Part shown: positions 35,877 through 43,753 of the stretch, piece by piece
Numbering within the stretch: position 1 is the stretch's first letter
How the letters are laid out: each line of letters starts with the position of its first letter
DNA from: Citrobacter rodentium NBRC 105723 = DSM 16636
GTDB lineage: Bacteria; Pseudomonadota; Gammaproteobacteria; Enterobacterales; Enterobacteriaceae
Direction of reading: 5' to 3'
NCBI RefSeq assembly: GCF_021278985.1
Contig: NZ_CP082833.1
Location: forward strand, 4,278,001 to 4,342,000
Length of the DNA: 64,000 nt
The notes under the pieces: generated by a model
Database searches by the model: none
What the model saw: the letters and a program-made list of their open reading frames with translations, nothing else
Told to the model about the DNA's origin: nothing
Program-made: the position numbers and the translations under genes

Positions 35877-37064
35877 ATGAGCACTCGATTTTCGACATTG
35901 CGGCGCATTCCTGGTGGCATCTGGATTATTGGTTTTGTCAGTCTTTTGATGGATGTTTCATCTGAAATGATCCACAGCCTCCTTCCGCTTTTCATGGCAA
36001 CTGCTTTGGGAACTCCAGTTGTCATCATTGGGCTTATTGAGGGACTGGCTGAAGCAACAGCATTATGTGTCAAAGTATTTTCGGGCGTGATCAGCGATTA
36101 CATTGGCAAACGTAAATGGCTTGCTGTTCTTGGATATGGTCTTGGTGCGATCAGCAAGCCGCTGTTTGCACTGGCCTCCACATCTGGAATGATATTCAGC
36201 GCGCGAATGATTGATCGTGTAGGAAAAGGAATAAGGGGTGCGCCCCGAGACGCTCTCGTTGCCGACGTTACGCCGCACGAGATCAGAGGGGCGGCTTACG
36301 GCCTGCGCCAGACCCTGGACACTATGGGAGGATTCCTCGGACCGCTGCTGGCTGTGGGGCTGATGCTGTTATGGAGTAACGATTTCCGCGCTGTTTACTG
36401 GATGGCGGTCGTGCCGGCATTTCTGGCCGTTGCCCTGTTATTCTTTGGATTACATGAACCACGCACACCTGTAGTAACAGCAAGAACTAACCCGGTAAGA
36501 AAAGAAAATCTAAAAAGGCTGGGCGTACACTGTTGGTGGGTGATAGGACTGGGCGGGGTGTTTACTCTCGCCAGGTTTAGTGAGGCCTTCCTGGTTCTCA
36601 GAGCACAGGAGGTCAATATCCCACTTGCTTTAATTCCTCTCGTTATGGTCGCCATGAATATTGTTTTTTCTTTTACAGCCTACCCATTTGGGCGCTTATC
36701 CGACAGGATCAGTCACAGGCGATTACTGCAGATGGGTCTCGTTGTGCTCATTGTGGCAGATTTAGTTCTTGCCCTGAGTAATTCCTGGGTAGGGATCATA
36801 ATTGGCGTAGCATTATGGGGTCTACATATGGGAATGACTCAGGGCTTACTGAACACCATGATCGCTCGCACAGCACCGGTTGACCTTCGCGGAACGGCGT
36901 TTGGGTTTTTCAGTTTGTTGAGTGGATTGGGATTACTTATAGCAAGTCTGGGGGCAGGACTGTTATGGGATATCTGGGGTTCTGTCTCTACATTTTTTGC
37001 AGGCGCGGTGATCTGTGTTATTACGCTACTTCTGACTCAGTTTGTACCCGAAAAAGCAGAGTAA
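35877..37064 (+). CDS. MFS transporter, possibly iron-regulated
   Basis: A 395-aa major facilitator with about 12 membrane segments. Motif A-like sequence is VFSGVISDYIGKRK in the first half and FGRLSDRISHRRL in the second; DRVGKGIRGAPRDALVAD is a conserved cytoplasmic segment of its subfamily. ATG 35877 has aagga upstream. The Fur-like box suggests expression under iron limitation, so efflux or uptake of a siderophore-related compound is one guess. Substrate unknown. Confidence 0.75.
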   Translation: MSTRFSTLRRIPGGIWIIGFVSLLMDVSSEMIHSLLPLFMATALGTPVVIIGLIEGLAEATALCVKVFSGVISDYIGKRKWLAVLGYGLGAISKPLFALASTSGMIFSARMIDRVGKGIRGAPRDALVADVTPHEIRGAAYGLRQTLDTMGGFLGPLLAVGLMLLWSNDFRAVYWMAVVPAFLAVALLFFGLHEPRTPVVTARTNPVRKENLKRLGVHCWWVIGLGGVFTLARFSEAFLVLRAQEVNIPLALIPLVMVAMNIVFSFTAYPFGRLSDRISHRRLLQMGLVVLIVADLVLALSNSWVGIIIGVALWGLHMGMTQGLLNTMIARTAPVDLRGTAFGFFSLLSGLGLLIASLGAGLLWDIWGSVSTFFAGAVICVITLLLTQFVPEKAE

Positions 37065-37112
37065 TTAATCTATGTCTGCGACGTTCTGAATATGCCGGTT
37101 AACCTAATTACC

Positions 37113-37149
37113 CCCCTTTAAATAGCTCTGTGTCACTGAAGGGGTTTTT
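37113..37149 (+). terminator. Probable terminator of the MFS gene
   Basis: ccccttt and aagggg pair around a ~20-nt loop and are followed by five Ts. The long loop makes it weaker than the others in the window. Confidence 0.5.
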
Positions 37150-37216
37150 CTCTCTTTCCGCTGCTCGCTCAAAGCGGCCCCTCTGCACCACACTCCGTCC
37201 GCTTTATGCTGTGAGT

Positions 37217-37290
37217 TCAACTGATGGATGCAATGCGTAAACTAAAAATGTTCAATACTTTTCTCACAGCTGAGCCAGTAATTGTCATGA
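37217..37290 (+). repeat. Third, degenerate copy of the small-ORF repeat
   Basis: One frame reads QLMDAMRKLKMFNTFLTAEP, matching KLMDALHNPKMFNTFLTVEP of the copy at 30658. Similarity is then lost. No autotransporter follows this copy, suggesting that a third unit once existed or that the repeat moves independently. Confidence 0.6.
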
Positions 37291-37393
37291 CTCTTACAGC
37301 GAAGAGAACGCTGCCATCTTACAGCAGAACGACCTCTTTTCGCTCCTGAGGGCAGCCATTATCAAATCGCCAATGTCGTTACGGCAACTGCGC

Positions 37394-38215
37394 TTACAAA
37401 CCTTTCAGCATTTTATCAACAAACTCAGGCACCACCTGGCTTGCCGGTCCGTAAATTTTCTCGTCAAATTCGCTGCCGACCTGGCTTGGTTCGAGATTGA
37501 GCTCAACCGTATGCGCGCCCTGCAGTTTTGCTTCATGGACGAAACCGGCCGCCGGATAGACGTGGCCGGAAGTCCCGATGGCGATAAACACATCGGCCAT
37601 CGCCAGCGCCATATAGATTTCATCCATGCCGAGCGGCATTTCACCGAACCAGACCACGTGCGGGCGCAGCGACGCCGGGAACTGACAGCAGTGACATTTG
37701 TCCTCGGGCGTAACGTCGCCGGTCCACTCAAGGATCTGTCCGCTCTGCGAGCAGCGCACCTTCAGCAGCTCGCCGTGCATATGGATAACATTCCGACTGC
37801 CCGCCCGCTCATGCAGGTTGTCGATGTTTTGCGTCACCAGCAAAAAGCGATCGCCCAGCGCCTCTTCCAGCTTCGCCAGGGCAAGATGCGCCGGGTTTGG
37901 CTGAATTTCAGGCTGCTGGAGCTGGCGACGGCGGGCGTTATAAAAAGATTGCACCAGCTGCGGATTGCGGGCGAAACCCTCCGGCGTCGCCACATCTTCG
38001 ACCCGATGCTCTTCCCACAGGCCGTCAGCCGCGCGGAAAGTGCGGATCCCGGACTCTGCCGAAATCCCCGCCCCAGTAAGCACCAATACTCTCGGTTTTT
38101 CCATCACTTCCGGCACCACTCTGTCTCTGAAAAAGATCCGCTGACGCAGACGTTCACGTAGATGGCGTTTATTTTTACGAAATCGACTTAACCGGTGACC
38201 GCGCCGCGACAGCAT
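37394..38215 (-). CDS. cobB: NAD-dependent protein deacylase CobB (sirtuin)
   Basis: Cytoplasmic sirtuin that removes acetyl and succinyl groups from lysines, using NAD. The 273-aa protein has GAGISAESGIRTFRAADG, TQNIDNLHERAG, the catalytic His in HMHGELLKVRC and the zinc Cys set (CHCC). It starts MLSRRGHRLSRFRKNKRHLR like the long E. coli form; an internal Met (MEKPRVLVL) gives the short form. It is 16 nt downstream of nagK. Slightly shorter at the C-terminus than E. coli CobB. Confidence 0.95.
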   Translation of the reverse strand: MLSRRGHRLSRFRKNKRHLRERLRQRIFFRDRVVPEVMEKPRVLVLTGAGISAESGIRTFRAADGLWEEHRVEDVATPEGFARNPQLVQSFYNARRRQLQQPEIQPNPAHLALAKLEEALGDRFLLVTQNIDNLHERAGSRNVIHMHGELLKVRCSQSGQILEWTGDVTPEDKCHCCQFPASLRPHVVWFGEMPLGMDEIYMALAMADVFIAIGTSGHVYPAAGFVHEAKLQGAHTVELNLEPSQVGSEFDEKIYGPASQVVPEFVDKMLKGL

Positions 38216-38231
38216 AACAACCTCTTTTTAT

Positions 38232-39143
38232 TTAATCGGTAAGATGCAGGAAGGCCGCCCCGCGCATTCCGCCCGCGTCGCCGTGACGCGCACGTTCAAT
38301 ACGTGGCACACGCGCAACCGGCAACAAATGACGCGGCAGTCTCTCCGCCAGCTGAGCTGTGATTGCCGAAAAGTTCGACAACCCGCCGCCAATCACCACC
38401 AGATCCGGATCGACAATCGTCAGGATATTCCCCAGGCACACGGCCAGCAAGTCCAGATAACGTTCAACGTGCGCCCGCGCCTGCTCATCCCCCTGCTCCC
38501 ACAGAGCAATAATTTCAGGCGCCTCCAGCGGTTGATGATAGTAGTGCTGATACAGCCAGGCAAATCCCCGTCCCGAAAGATAATTTTCAATACAGCCAAG
38601 CTGGCCGCAGCCACAGCGGCGTAACGGGAAATCGAAACCCATCAGCGTCAGCGCATCGACCGGCAGGCGCATATGGCCGAACTCGCCGGTAATGTAGCTT
38701 TTGCCGGTAACGGGTTTGCCGTTAAGGATCAGTCCGCCGCCCACGCCGGTGCCCAGGATCAGCCCCATCACCAGCGGGTATTGCGTAAATTCATCGTCCC
38801 AGGCCTCTGAGAGCGCAAAGCAGTTGGCGTCGTTATCGAGACGCACGTCGCGATCCAGACGCGCGCTGAGGTCGGCGCGCAGGGGTTTGCCGCTGGCGGC
38901 GGGAACATTGGCGGCATACAGCGTCCCGTCTTCGGTTTCCGGCATACCGGGGATGCCAATGCCGACCGAACCTTTGCCGCCAAAACGCTGGTCGGCTTCC
39001 GCCACCAGGCCGCACACCGCGTCCAGAAAGGCGTCATAGCCCTCGCGCGGCGTCGGCACGCGTTTTTCCCACTGTAATTTGCGTTGGTTATCAAAAACGC
39101 CTAACGCAATCTTGGTTCCGCCAATATCAAATCCGTAATACAT
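38232..39143 (-). CDS. nagK: N-acetyl-D-glucosamine kinase NagK
   Basis: A 303-aa ROK-family kinase that phosphorylates GlcNAc, mainly from recycled peptidoglycan. DIGGTK is the phosphate loop, GTGVGGG the ATP-site segment, and CGCGQLGCIENYLSG the ROK zinc motif. The start at 39143 (MYYGFDIGG) is the family start; the longer frame to 39242 is non-coding. It pairs functionally with nagZ in this window, which releases GlcNAc from muropeptides. Confidence 0.96.
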   Translation of the reverse strand: MYYGFDIGGTKIALGVFDNQRKLQWEKRVPTPREGYDAFLDAVCGLVAEADQRFGGKGSVGIGIPGMPETEDGTLYAANVPAASGKPLRADLSARLDRDVRLDNDANCFALSEAWDDEFTQYPLVMGLILGTGVGGGLILNGKPVTGKSYITGEFGHMRLPVDALTLMGFDFPLRRCGCGQLGCIENYLSGRGFAWLYQHYYHQPLEAPEIIALWEQGDEQARAHVERYLDLLAVCLGNILTIVDPDLVVIGGGLSNFSAITAQLAERLPRHLLPVARVPRIERARHGDAGGMRGAAFLHLTD

Positions 39144-39171
39144 TGCGCACCTCGTCCTTTTGCTTTTGTTG

Positions 39172-40416
39172 TTACTGGCCGCTGAGCACTCTTGCCGGAT
39201 CAATATTGCTGGCGCGGCGCGCCGGATACCAACTTGCCACAAGGCTCAGCAGCAGTGCCGTCACCAGCACATAAATCACATCCAGCCAGTGTAATTCGGA
39301 TGGCAGGAAGTCAATAAAATAGATATCACCGGAGAGGAACTGATGTCCGGTTATCTTTTCAATGGCATTAATAATCGGCGTCAGCTGCAGCGAAACCGCC
39401 ACGCCAATCACCACGCCAATCATGCTGCCCAGCAGTCCCGCCAGCAGGCCGTACCAGACAAAAATGGCGCGAATCAGGCCATCTTTCGCCCCCAGCGTTC
39501 TTAATACCGCAATATCGCCGCTCTTGTCTTTTACCGCCATCACTAATGTTGAAACGATGTTAAAGCAAGCCACGCCAATCACCAGTACCATCGCCAGATA
39601 CATAATGGCGCGGATCATCTGGATATCGCGGTACATATAGCCGTAAGTGCCTATCCAGCTTTTGATGTAGACATAGCTGTTGGTGACCTCCCCTGCCGCT
39701 CTCACCAGCTTATTGGCGTTAAAGACGTCATTCACCTTCAGCGCAATCCCGGATACCGTATTGTTCATATCCAGATACTGCTGGGCATCGGCCATCGGGA
39801 TCATGGCAAAGCTGTGGTCAAGCTGGCCGCTCAGTTGCAGAATCCCCGCCACGTGCAGGCGCACGCGCTTCGGCTGCATCAGCTTGTGATCGGCGCTGGC
39901 GTTAGGGATCATGATCGACACCCAGTCGCCTTGCTTTACCTTCAGCGCGTCAGCGACGCCCTTGCCGATGATAATCTGCTGCTCTCCGGCCTTAAAGCTG
40001 GCCCAGGCGTTATTCCGCACAAAAGAGGGCAGCGCGCTCAGACGCTGCTCCTGCTGCGGTTCAACGCCTTTCACCTGGATGGCGCGCAGATTCGCCCCGC
40101 TCTCCACCAGGCCGGTAAAGTTGATGTACGGCGCCGCCGCCACAATGCCCGGCACCTTCTGCACCTTCTCCAGCGCTTCGCGCCAGTTGTTCCAGGGTTG
40201 TTCAACGGCCTCAATCTCGCCGTGCGGCACCACCGCCAGAATGCGGTTGTTCAGTTCGCGTTCGAAACCGTTCATCGCGCTTAAGCCAACGATAAGCACC
40301 GCCACCCCCAGCGCGATGCCGATGGTGGAGATCACCGAAATCAGCGACACCATGCCGCTGCGCCGCCGTCCCCGGCTAAAGCGCAGTCCAATCAATAACG
40401 ATAAAGGCGAGGCCAT
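39172..40416 (-). CDS. lolE: Lipoprotein-releasing system permease LolE
   Basis: A 414-aa inner-membrane subunit of LolCDE, which extracts outer-membrane lipoproteins from the inner membrane and passes them to LolA. One N-terminal helix (SLISVISTIGIALGVAVLIV), a large periplasmic domain, then three C-terminal helices of the FtsX/MacB permease fold; ends PARVLSGQ. The ATG overlaps the lolD stop by one base (TAATG). Essential in E. coli; intact here. Confidence 0.96.
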   Translation of the reverse strand: MASPLSLLIGLRFSRGRRRSGMVSLISVISTIGIALGVAVLIVGLSAMNGFERELNNRILAVVPHGEIEAVEQPWNNWREALEKVQKVPGIVAAAPYINFTGLVESGANLRAIQVKGVEPQQEQRLSALPSFVRNNAWASFKAGEQQIIIGKGVADALKVKQGDWVSIMIPNASADHKLMQPKRVRLHVAGILQLSGQLDHSFAMIPMADAQQYLDMNNTVSGIALKVNDVFNANKLVRAAGEVTNSYVYIKSWIGTYGYMYRDIQMIRAIMYLAMVLVIGVACFNIVSTLVMAVKDKSGDIAVLRTLGAKDGLIRAIFVWYGLLAGLLGSMIGVVIGVAVSLQLTPIINAIEKITGHQFLSGDIYFIDFLPSELHWLDVIYVLVTALLLSLVASWYPARRASNIDPARVLSGQ

Positions 40417-41117
40417 TACTCCGCCCCCATCAGGCTCAGTTCCGCCGTCAGGCGTCCGTCACGCATCTCCAGCTGGCGGCTCATGCGCTTCGCCAGTTGC
40501 AAATCGTGCGTTACCACCAGAAACGCGGTGCCCTGCGCGCGGTTCAGCTCGCCCAACAGCTGGAAAATGCTGTCGGCGTTACGGGCGTCAAGGTTCCCGG
40601 TCGGTTCGTCCGCCAGCACCAGACGCGGGTTATTGACCAACGCACGGGCAATCGCCACGCGCTGGCGCTCGCCACCGGAAAGTTCGGAAGGACGATGGTT
40701 CGCACGATGCTCCAGCCCGACCGCCTTCAGCATCTCCCGCGCCCGCCCGGTGATCTCAGCGTGATTCTGCTTGCCGATCAGCAGCGGCATCGCCACGTTT
40801 TCCAGCGCGGTGAAATCGGGCAGCAGATGGTGAAACTGATAGATAAATCCAAGCTTCTGGTTGCGCAGCTCCGCTTTTGCGGCTGAAGAGAGTTTACTCA
40901 TCGGCTGGCCGCTAAAAATAACGTCGCCGGAGGTGGGGGTATCCAGGCCGCCCAGCAGGTGCAAAAGCGTACTTTTGCCGGAGCCGGAGCTGCCGACAAT
41001 CGCCATCATTTCACCTTCGCCAACGCTGAAGCTGACATCGTGCAGTACGTCGGTTTGCACGGAACCTTCCTGATAGCGTTTGCACAGTTTGTCGCATTGC
41101 AACAGGGTCTTATTCAT
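40416..41117 (-). CDS. lolD: Lipoprotein-releasing system ATPase LolD
   Basis: A 233-aa ABC ATPase of LolCDE with Walker A (GSSGSGKST), the LolD-specific segment FIYQFHHLLPDFTALENVAM, the signature LSGGERQRVAIARAL and Walker B (LVLADEPTGNLDA). The start at 41117 (MNKTLLQCDKLCKRYQEGSV) follows E. coli; the longer frame upstream lies within lolC. It overlaps the lolC 3' end by 8 bp, so the operon is tightly coupled. Confidence 0.97.
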   Translation of the reverse strand: MNKTLLQCDKLCKRYQEGSVQTDVLHDVSFSVGEGEMMAIVGSSGSGKSTLLHLLGGLDTPTSGDVIFSGQPMSKLSSAAKAELRNQKLGFIYQFHHLLPDFTALENVAMPLLIGKQNHAEITGRAREMLKAVGLEHRANHRPSELSGGERQRVAIARALVNNPRLVLADEPTGNLDARNADSIFQLLGELNRAQGTAFLVVTHDLQLAKRMSRQLEMRDGRLTAELSLMGAE

Positions 41118-42309
41118 AACGTAAAGCCTCAGCGGGTTGGGTGGCGGCTGCGCGCCAGGAAGGATAAAGCGTTGAAAGCAGAGCAAGCGCCATCGCCACC
41201 AGCGCGATGACAACGACCTGCAACGGTTCGATCGCCACCGGCAGCGACGCGCCGTCGAGCAATATGCCGATAACCGGCATCAGATTATTCAACTGGCTGG
41301 CAAGCAGCACGCCGAGCACCGCCCCGAGCAGCGCGCCGATAATCCCGGCGCTGGCCCCCTGGACCATAAAGACCATCATGATCTGCCGCGGCGTCAGCCC
41401 CTGTGTTTGCAGAATCGCCACTTCGCCCTGCTTCTCCATAACCATCAACCCCAGCGAGGTAATGATATTGAAAGCCGCCACCGCCACGATCAGGCTGAGC
41501 AGCAGTCCCATCATGTTCTTTTCCATTCGCACGGCCTGGAACAGCTCGCCTTTACGCTCGCGCCAGTCCTGCCATTTCACCCCTTCCGGCAGCGTCTGCT
41601 GGCTCAGCGTGTCAACTTTCAGCGGCTCATTAAGCCATAAACGCCAGCCGGTAATGTTCCCCGCCGGGTAGCGCATCAGTCGTGACGCATCCTGGATATT
41701 GGTCAACATCTGGTAGCCGTCGACTTCGCTGTTCGCCGCAAAGGTGCCGATCACGGTGAACAGACGCTGGCTTGGCAGGCGGCCCATCGGCGTAAACTGG
41801 CTGGCCGAAGGCACCATCACGCGGATCTGATCGCCGCGGCTGACCCCAAGCTGCCCGGCAAGCTGTTCGCCGAGGATGACATTATACTTGCCCGGCTGGA
41901 GATCGGTTTGTTTCACATTGACCAGATACGGCGTCAGCGGATCTTTTTGCGCCGGATCGATACCCAGCATCACCCCGACCGCCACGCTACGCGCGCTTTG
42001 CAAAACCACATCGCCGGTGGTCAAGGGCGCAATGCGATTAACCCCGTTTAGCTGTACGGCCTTTTCCGGCACCTGCCGGGGATTCAGCGAGCCGTGTTCA
42101 GCGGAAAGAATTGCCTGAGGCATCAGGCCCAGAATGTTATTTTGCAGCTCGCGTTCAAAGCCGTTCATAACCGACAAAACCGTAACCAGCGCCATCACCC
42201 CAAGGGTAATGCCGATGGTGGAAAGCCAGGAAACGAAGCGACCGAAACGATCCGCTGCACGCCCACGCATGTAACGCAGGCCAATGAATAGAGCGACAGG
42301 TTGATACAT
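41110..42309 (-). CDS. lolC: Lipoprotein-releasing system permease LolC
   Basis: A 399-aa partner of LolE, with the N-terminal segment MYQPVALFIGLRYMRGRAAD, a first membrane helix, a periplasmic domain that in E. coli contacts LolA, and three C-terminal helices; ends PAEALRYE. The start at 42309 gives the E. coli length; the frame extends upstream to 42420 without family sequence. First gene of lolCDE-nagK-cobB, all on the minus strand. Confidence 0.96.
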   Translation of the reverse strand: MYQPVALFIGLRYMRGRAADRFGRFVSWLSTIGITLGVMALVTVLSVMNGFERELQNNILGLMPQAILSAEHGSLNPRQVPEKAVQLNGVNRIAPLTTGDVVLQSARSVAVGVMLGIDPAQKDPLTPYLVNVKQTDLQPGKYNVILGEQLAGQLGVSRGDQIRVMVPSASQFTPMGRLPSQRLFTVIGTFAANSEVDGYQMLTNIQDASRLMRYPAGNITGWRLWLNEPLKVDTLSQQTLPEGVKWQDWRERKGELFQAVRMEKNMMGLLLSLIVAVAAFNIITSLGLMVMEKQGEVAILQTQGLTPRQIMMVFMVQGASAGIIGALLGAVLGVLLASQLNNLMPVIGILLDGASLPVAIEPLQVVVIALVAMALALLSTLYPSWRAAATQPAEALRYE

Positions 42310-42570
42310 GAAATCCGTCTGGTTGCGATTAGCAAAGACACGAGTATATAAGCGAAAGCGGAAAGGGTAAATGTCTGAACCGTAAGTGTTCGTCAGCGGG
42401 AAGGTGAAAAAGCTTAACAAATCGATTTGCTAAATATCGCCTCCTGCCCCTCTCTCATCACCCTGATCTTTATCTTAAAAAAATCAAAAAGCAGAATGTT
42501 ACGCATTACAGCGCCCGCCGCGCCTCGCAGGATTAAACGCTATGTTTAACAACGCGAGCAGGCTGTAGCG

Positions 42571-43644
42571 ATGAAAAAGAAAGAATTATGGATCAACCAA
42601 ATCAAGGGGCTGTGTATCTGTCTGGTGGTCATTTATCATTCAGTGATTACCTTTTACCCCCATCTGACACACTTTCAGTATCCGTTTTCGCACTTACTGG
42701 CGAAATGCTGGATCTACTTTAACCTCTACCTGGCGCCGTTTCGTATGCCGGTATTTTTCTTTATCTCGGGCTTTTTGATTCGCCGCTATATCAGCGACGT
42801 GAGCTGGAAAGAGAGCCTTGATAAGCGCGTCTGGAATATCTTCTGGGTGCTGGCGCTGTGGGGCGTGGCGCAGTGGCTGGCGATCACTGCCCTCAACGGC
42901 GCGCTGGCGCCGGAGCGCGAGCTGAATACCGCCGCCAATGCCGCTTACGCCGCCTCTGCCGGGCAGTTCCTGCGCAGTATGCTGACCGCCAGCACCAGCC
43001 TGTGGTATCTGTACGCGCTGATTGTCTATTTTGCGGTATGTAAGATTTTTAGCCGTCAGGCGAAACCGCTTTTTGTCTGTTCCGTCGCGTTAAGCATAGC
43101 GATTAACTTTCTTCCGACGCCGTGGTGGGGCATGAACAGCGTGATCCGCAATCTGCCTTATTACAGCCTCGGCGCCTGGTTTGGCGTCCCGCTGATGCAG
43201 TGGATCAAAGAGGTGCCGCTGCGCCGCTATGCGCTGGCATGTAGTGCCGTGAGCGTGCTGGCCGTCGCGGCCTGGCTGTTTAACGTCTCGTTATTGCTGT
43301 CGGTCGTCTCCATTGTGCTGATTATGAAACTGTTTTATCAGTACGAACAGCGCTTTGGCATGCGCGAATCCGGCCTGATGAACGTGATTGGCTCGAACAC
43401 CATTGCGATTTACACCACCCACCGCATTCTGGTGGAAGCCTTCAGCCTTCTGCTTATTCCTGCAATCAACGGCGCCGTATGGTCCCCGCGGACGGAGCTG
43501 GCGCTGCTGCTGGTTTACCCGTTTATCAGCCTGCTGGTCTGTACGCTCTTCGGTCTGGCTGTGCGTAAACTGTCGCAAGGGCTGTTGGGGGATATTCTGT
43601 TCTCGCCCCCTTCCCGCCCGGCGGTCGCCAGCTATTCCCGCTAA
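42571..43644 (+). CDS. ycfT: Inner-membrane acyltransferase-3 family protein YcfT
   Basis: A 357-aa protein with about ten predicted membrane segments. It starts MKKKELWINQIKGLCICLVV, with the early IKGLCI and VVIYHS segments of the acyltransferase-3 (OafA-type) family and a PFRMPVFFFISGFL motif. Position between lolC and mfd, and length, are as in E. coli. Membrane O-acylation is the family role; the substrate is unknown. Confidence 0.9.
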   Translation: MKKKELWINQIKGLCICLVVIYHSVITFYPHLTHFQYPFSHLLAKCWIYFNLYLAPFRMPVFFFISGFLIRRYISDVSWKESLDKRVWNIFWVLALWGVAQWLAITALNGALAPERELNTAANAAYAASAGQFLRSMLTASTSLWYLYALIVYFAVCKIFSRQAKPLFVCSVALSIAINFLPTPWWGMNSVIRNLPYYSLGAWFGVPLMQWIKEVPLRRYALACSAVSVLAVAAWLFNVSLLLSVVSIVLIMKLFYQYEQRFGMRESGLMNVIGSNTIAIYTTHRILVEAFSLLLIPAINGAVWSPRTELALLLVYPFISLLVCTLFGLAVRKLSQGLLGDILFSPPSRPAVASYSR

Positions 43645-43650
43645 GCGTTG

Positions 43651-43668
43651 CGCCCTCGTGTGAGGGCG
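43651..43668 (+). terminator. Hairpin after ycfT
   Basis: cgccctc-gtgt-gagggcg, followed by attcaattt. Seven nt after the ycfT stop; the U-tract is imperfect. Confidence 0.5.
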
Positions 43669-43753
43669 ATTCAATTTGCTAAAGAGGAACGATCGCGGAT
43701 AATAAAGAGCATTGCTTATCAGTCGTATATCTAAAAGAGATTCTGACAACCGA

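Larger units (their letters stand above)
37065..37393. other. Spacer with terminator and third copy of the small-ORF repeat
   Basis: Holds a terminator-like cccctt...aagggg plus T run (37113-37149) behind the MFS gene, then a degenerate third copy of the small ORF found before both autotransporters. No intact gene. Confidence 0.5.

Noticed and set aside
42309..42420. Longer lolC start giving 436 aa
   Set aside because: The added residues are not family sequence; the start at 42309 gives the E. coli length.
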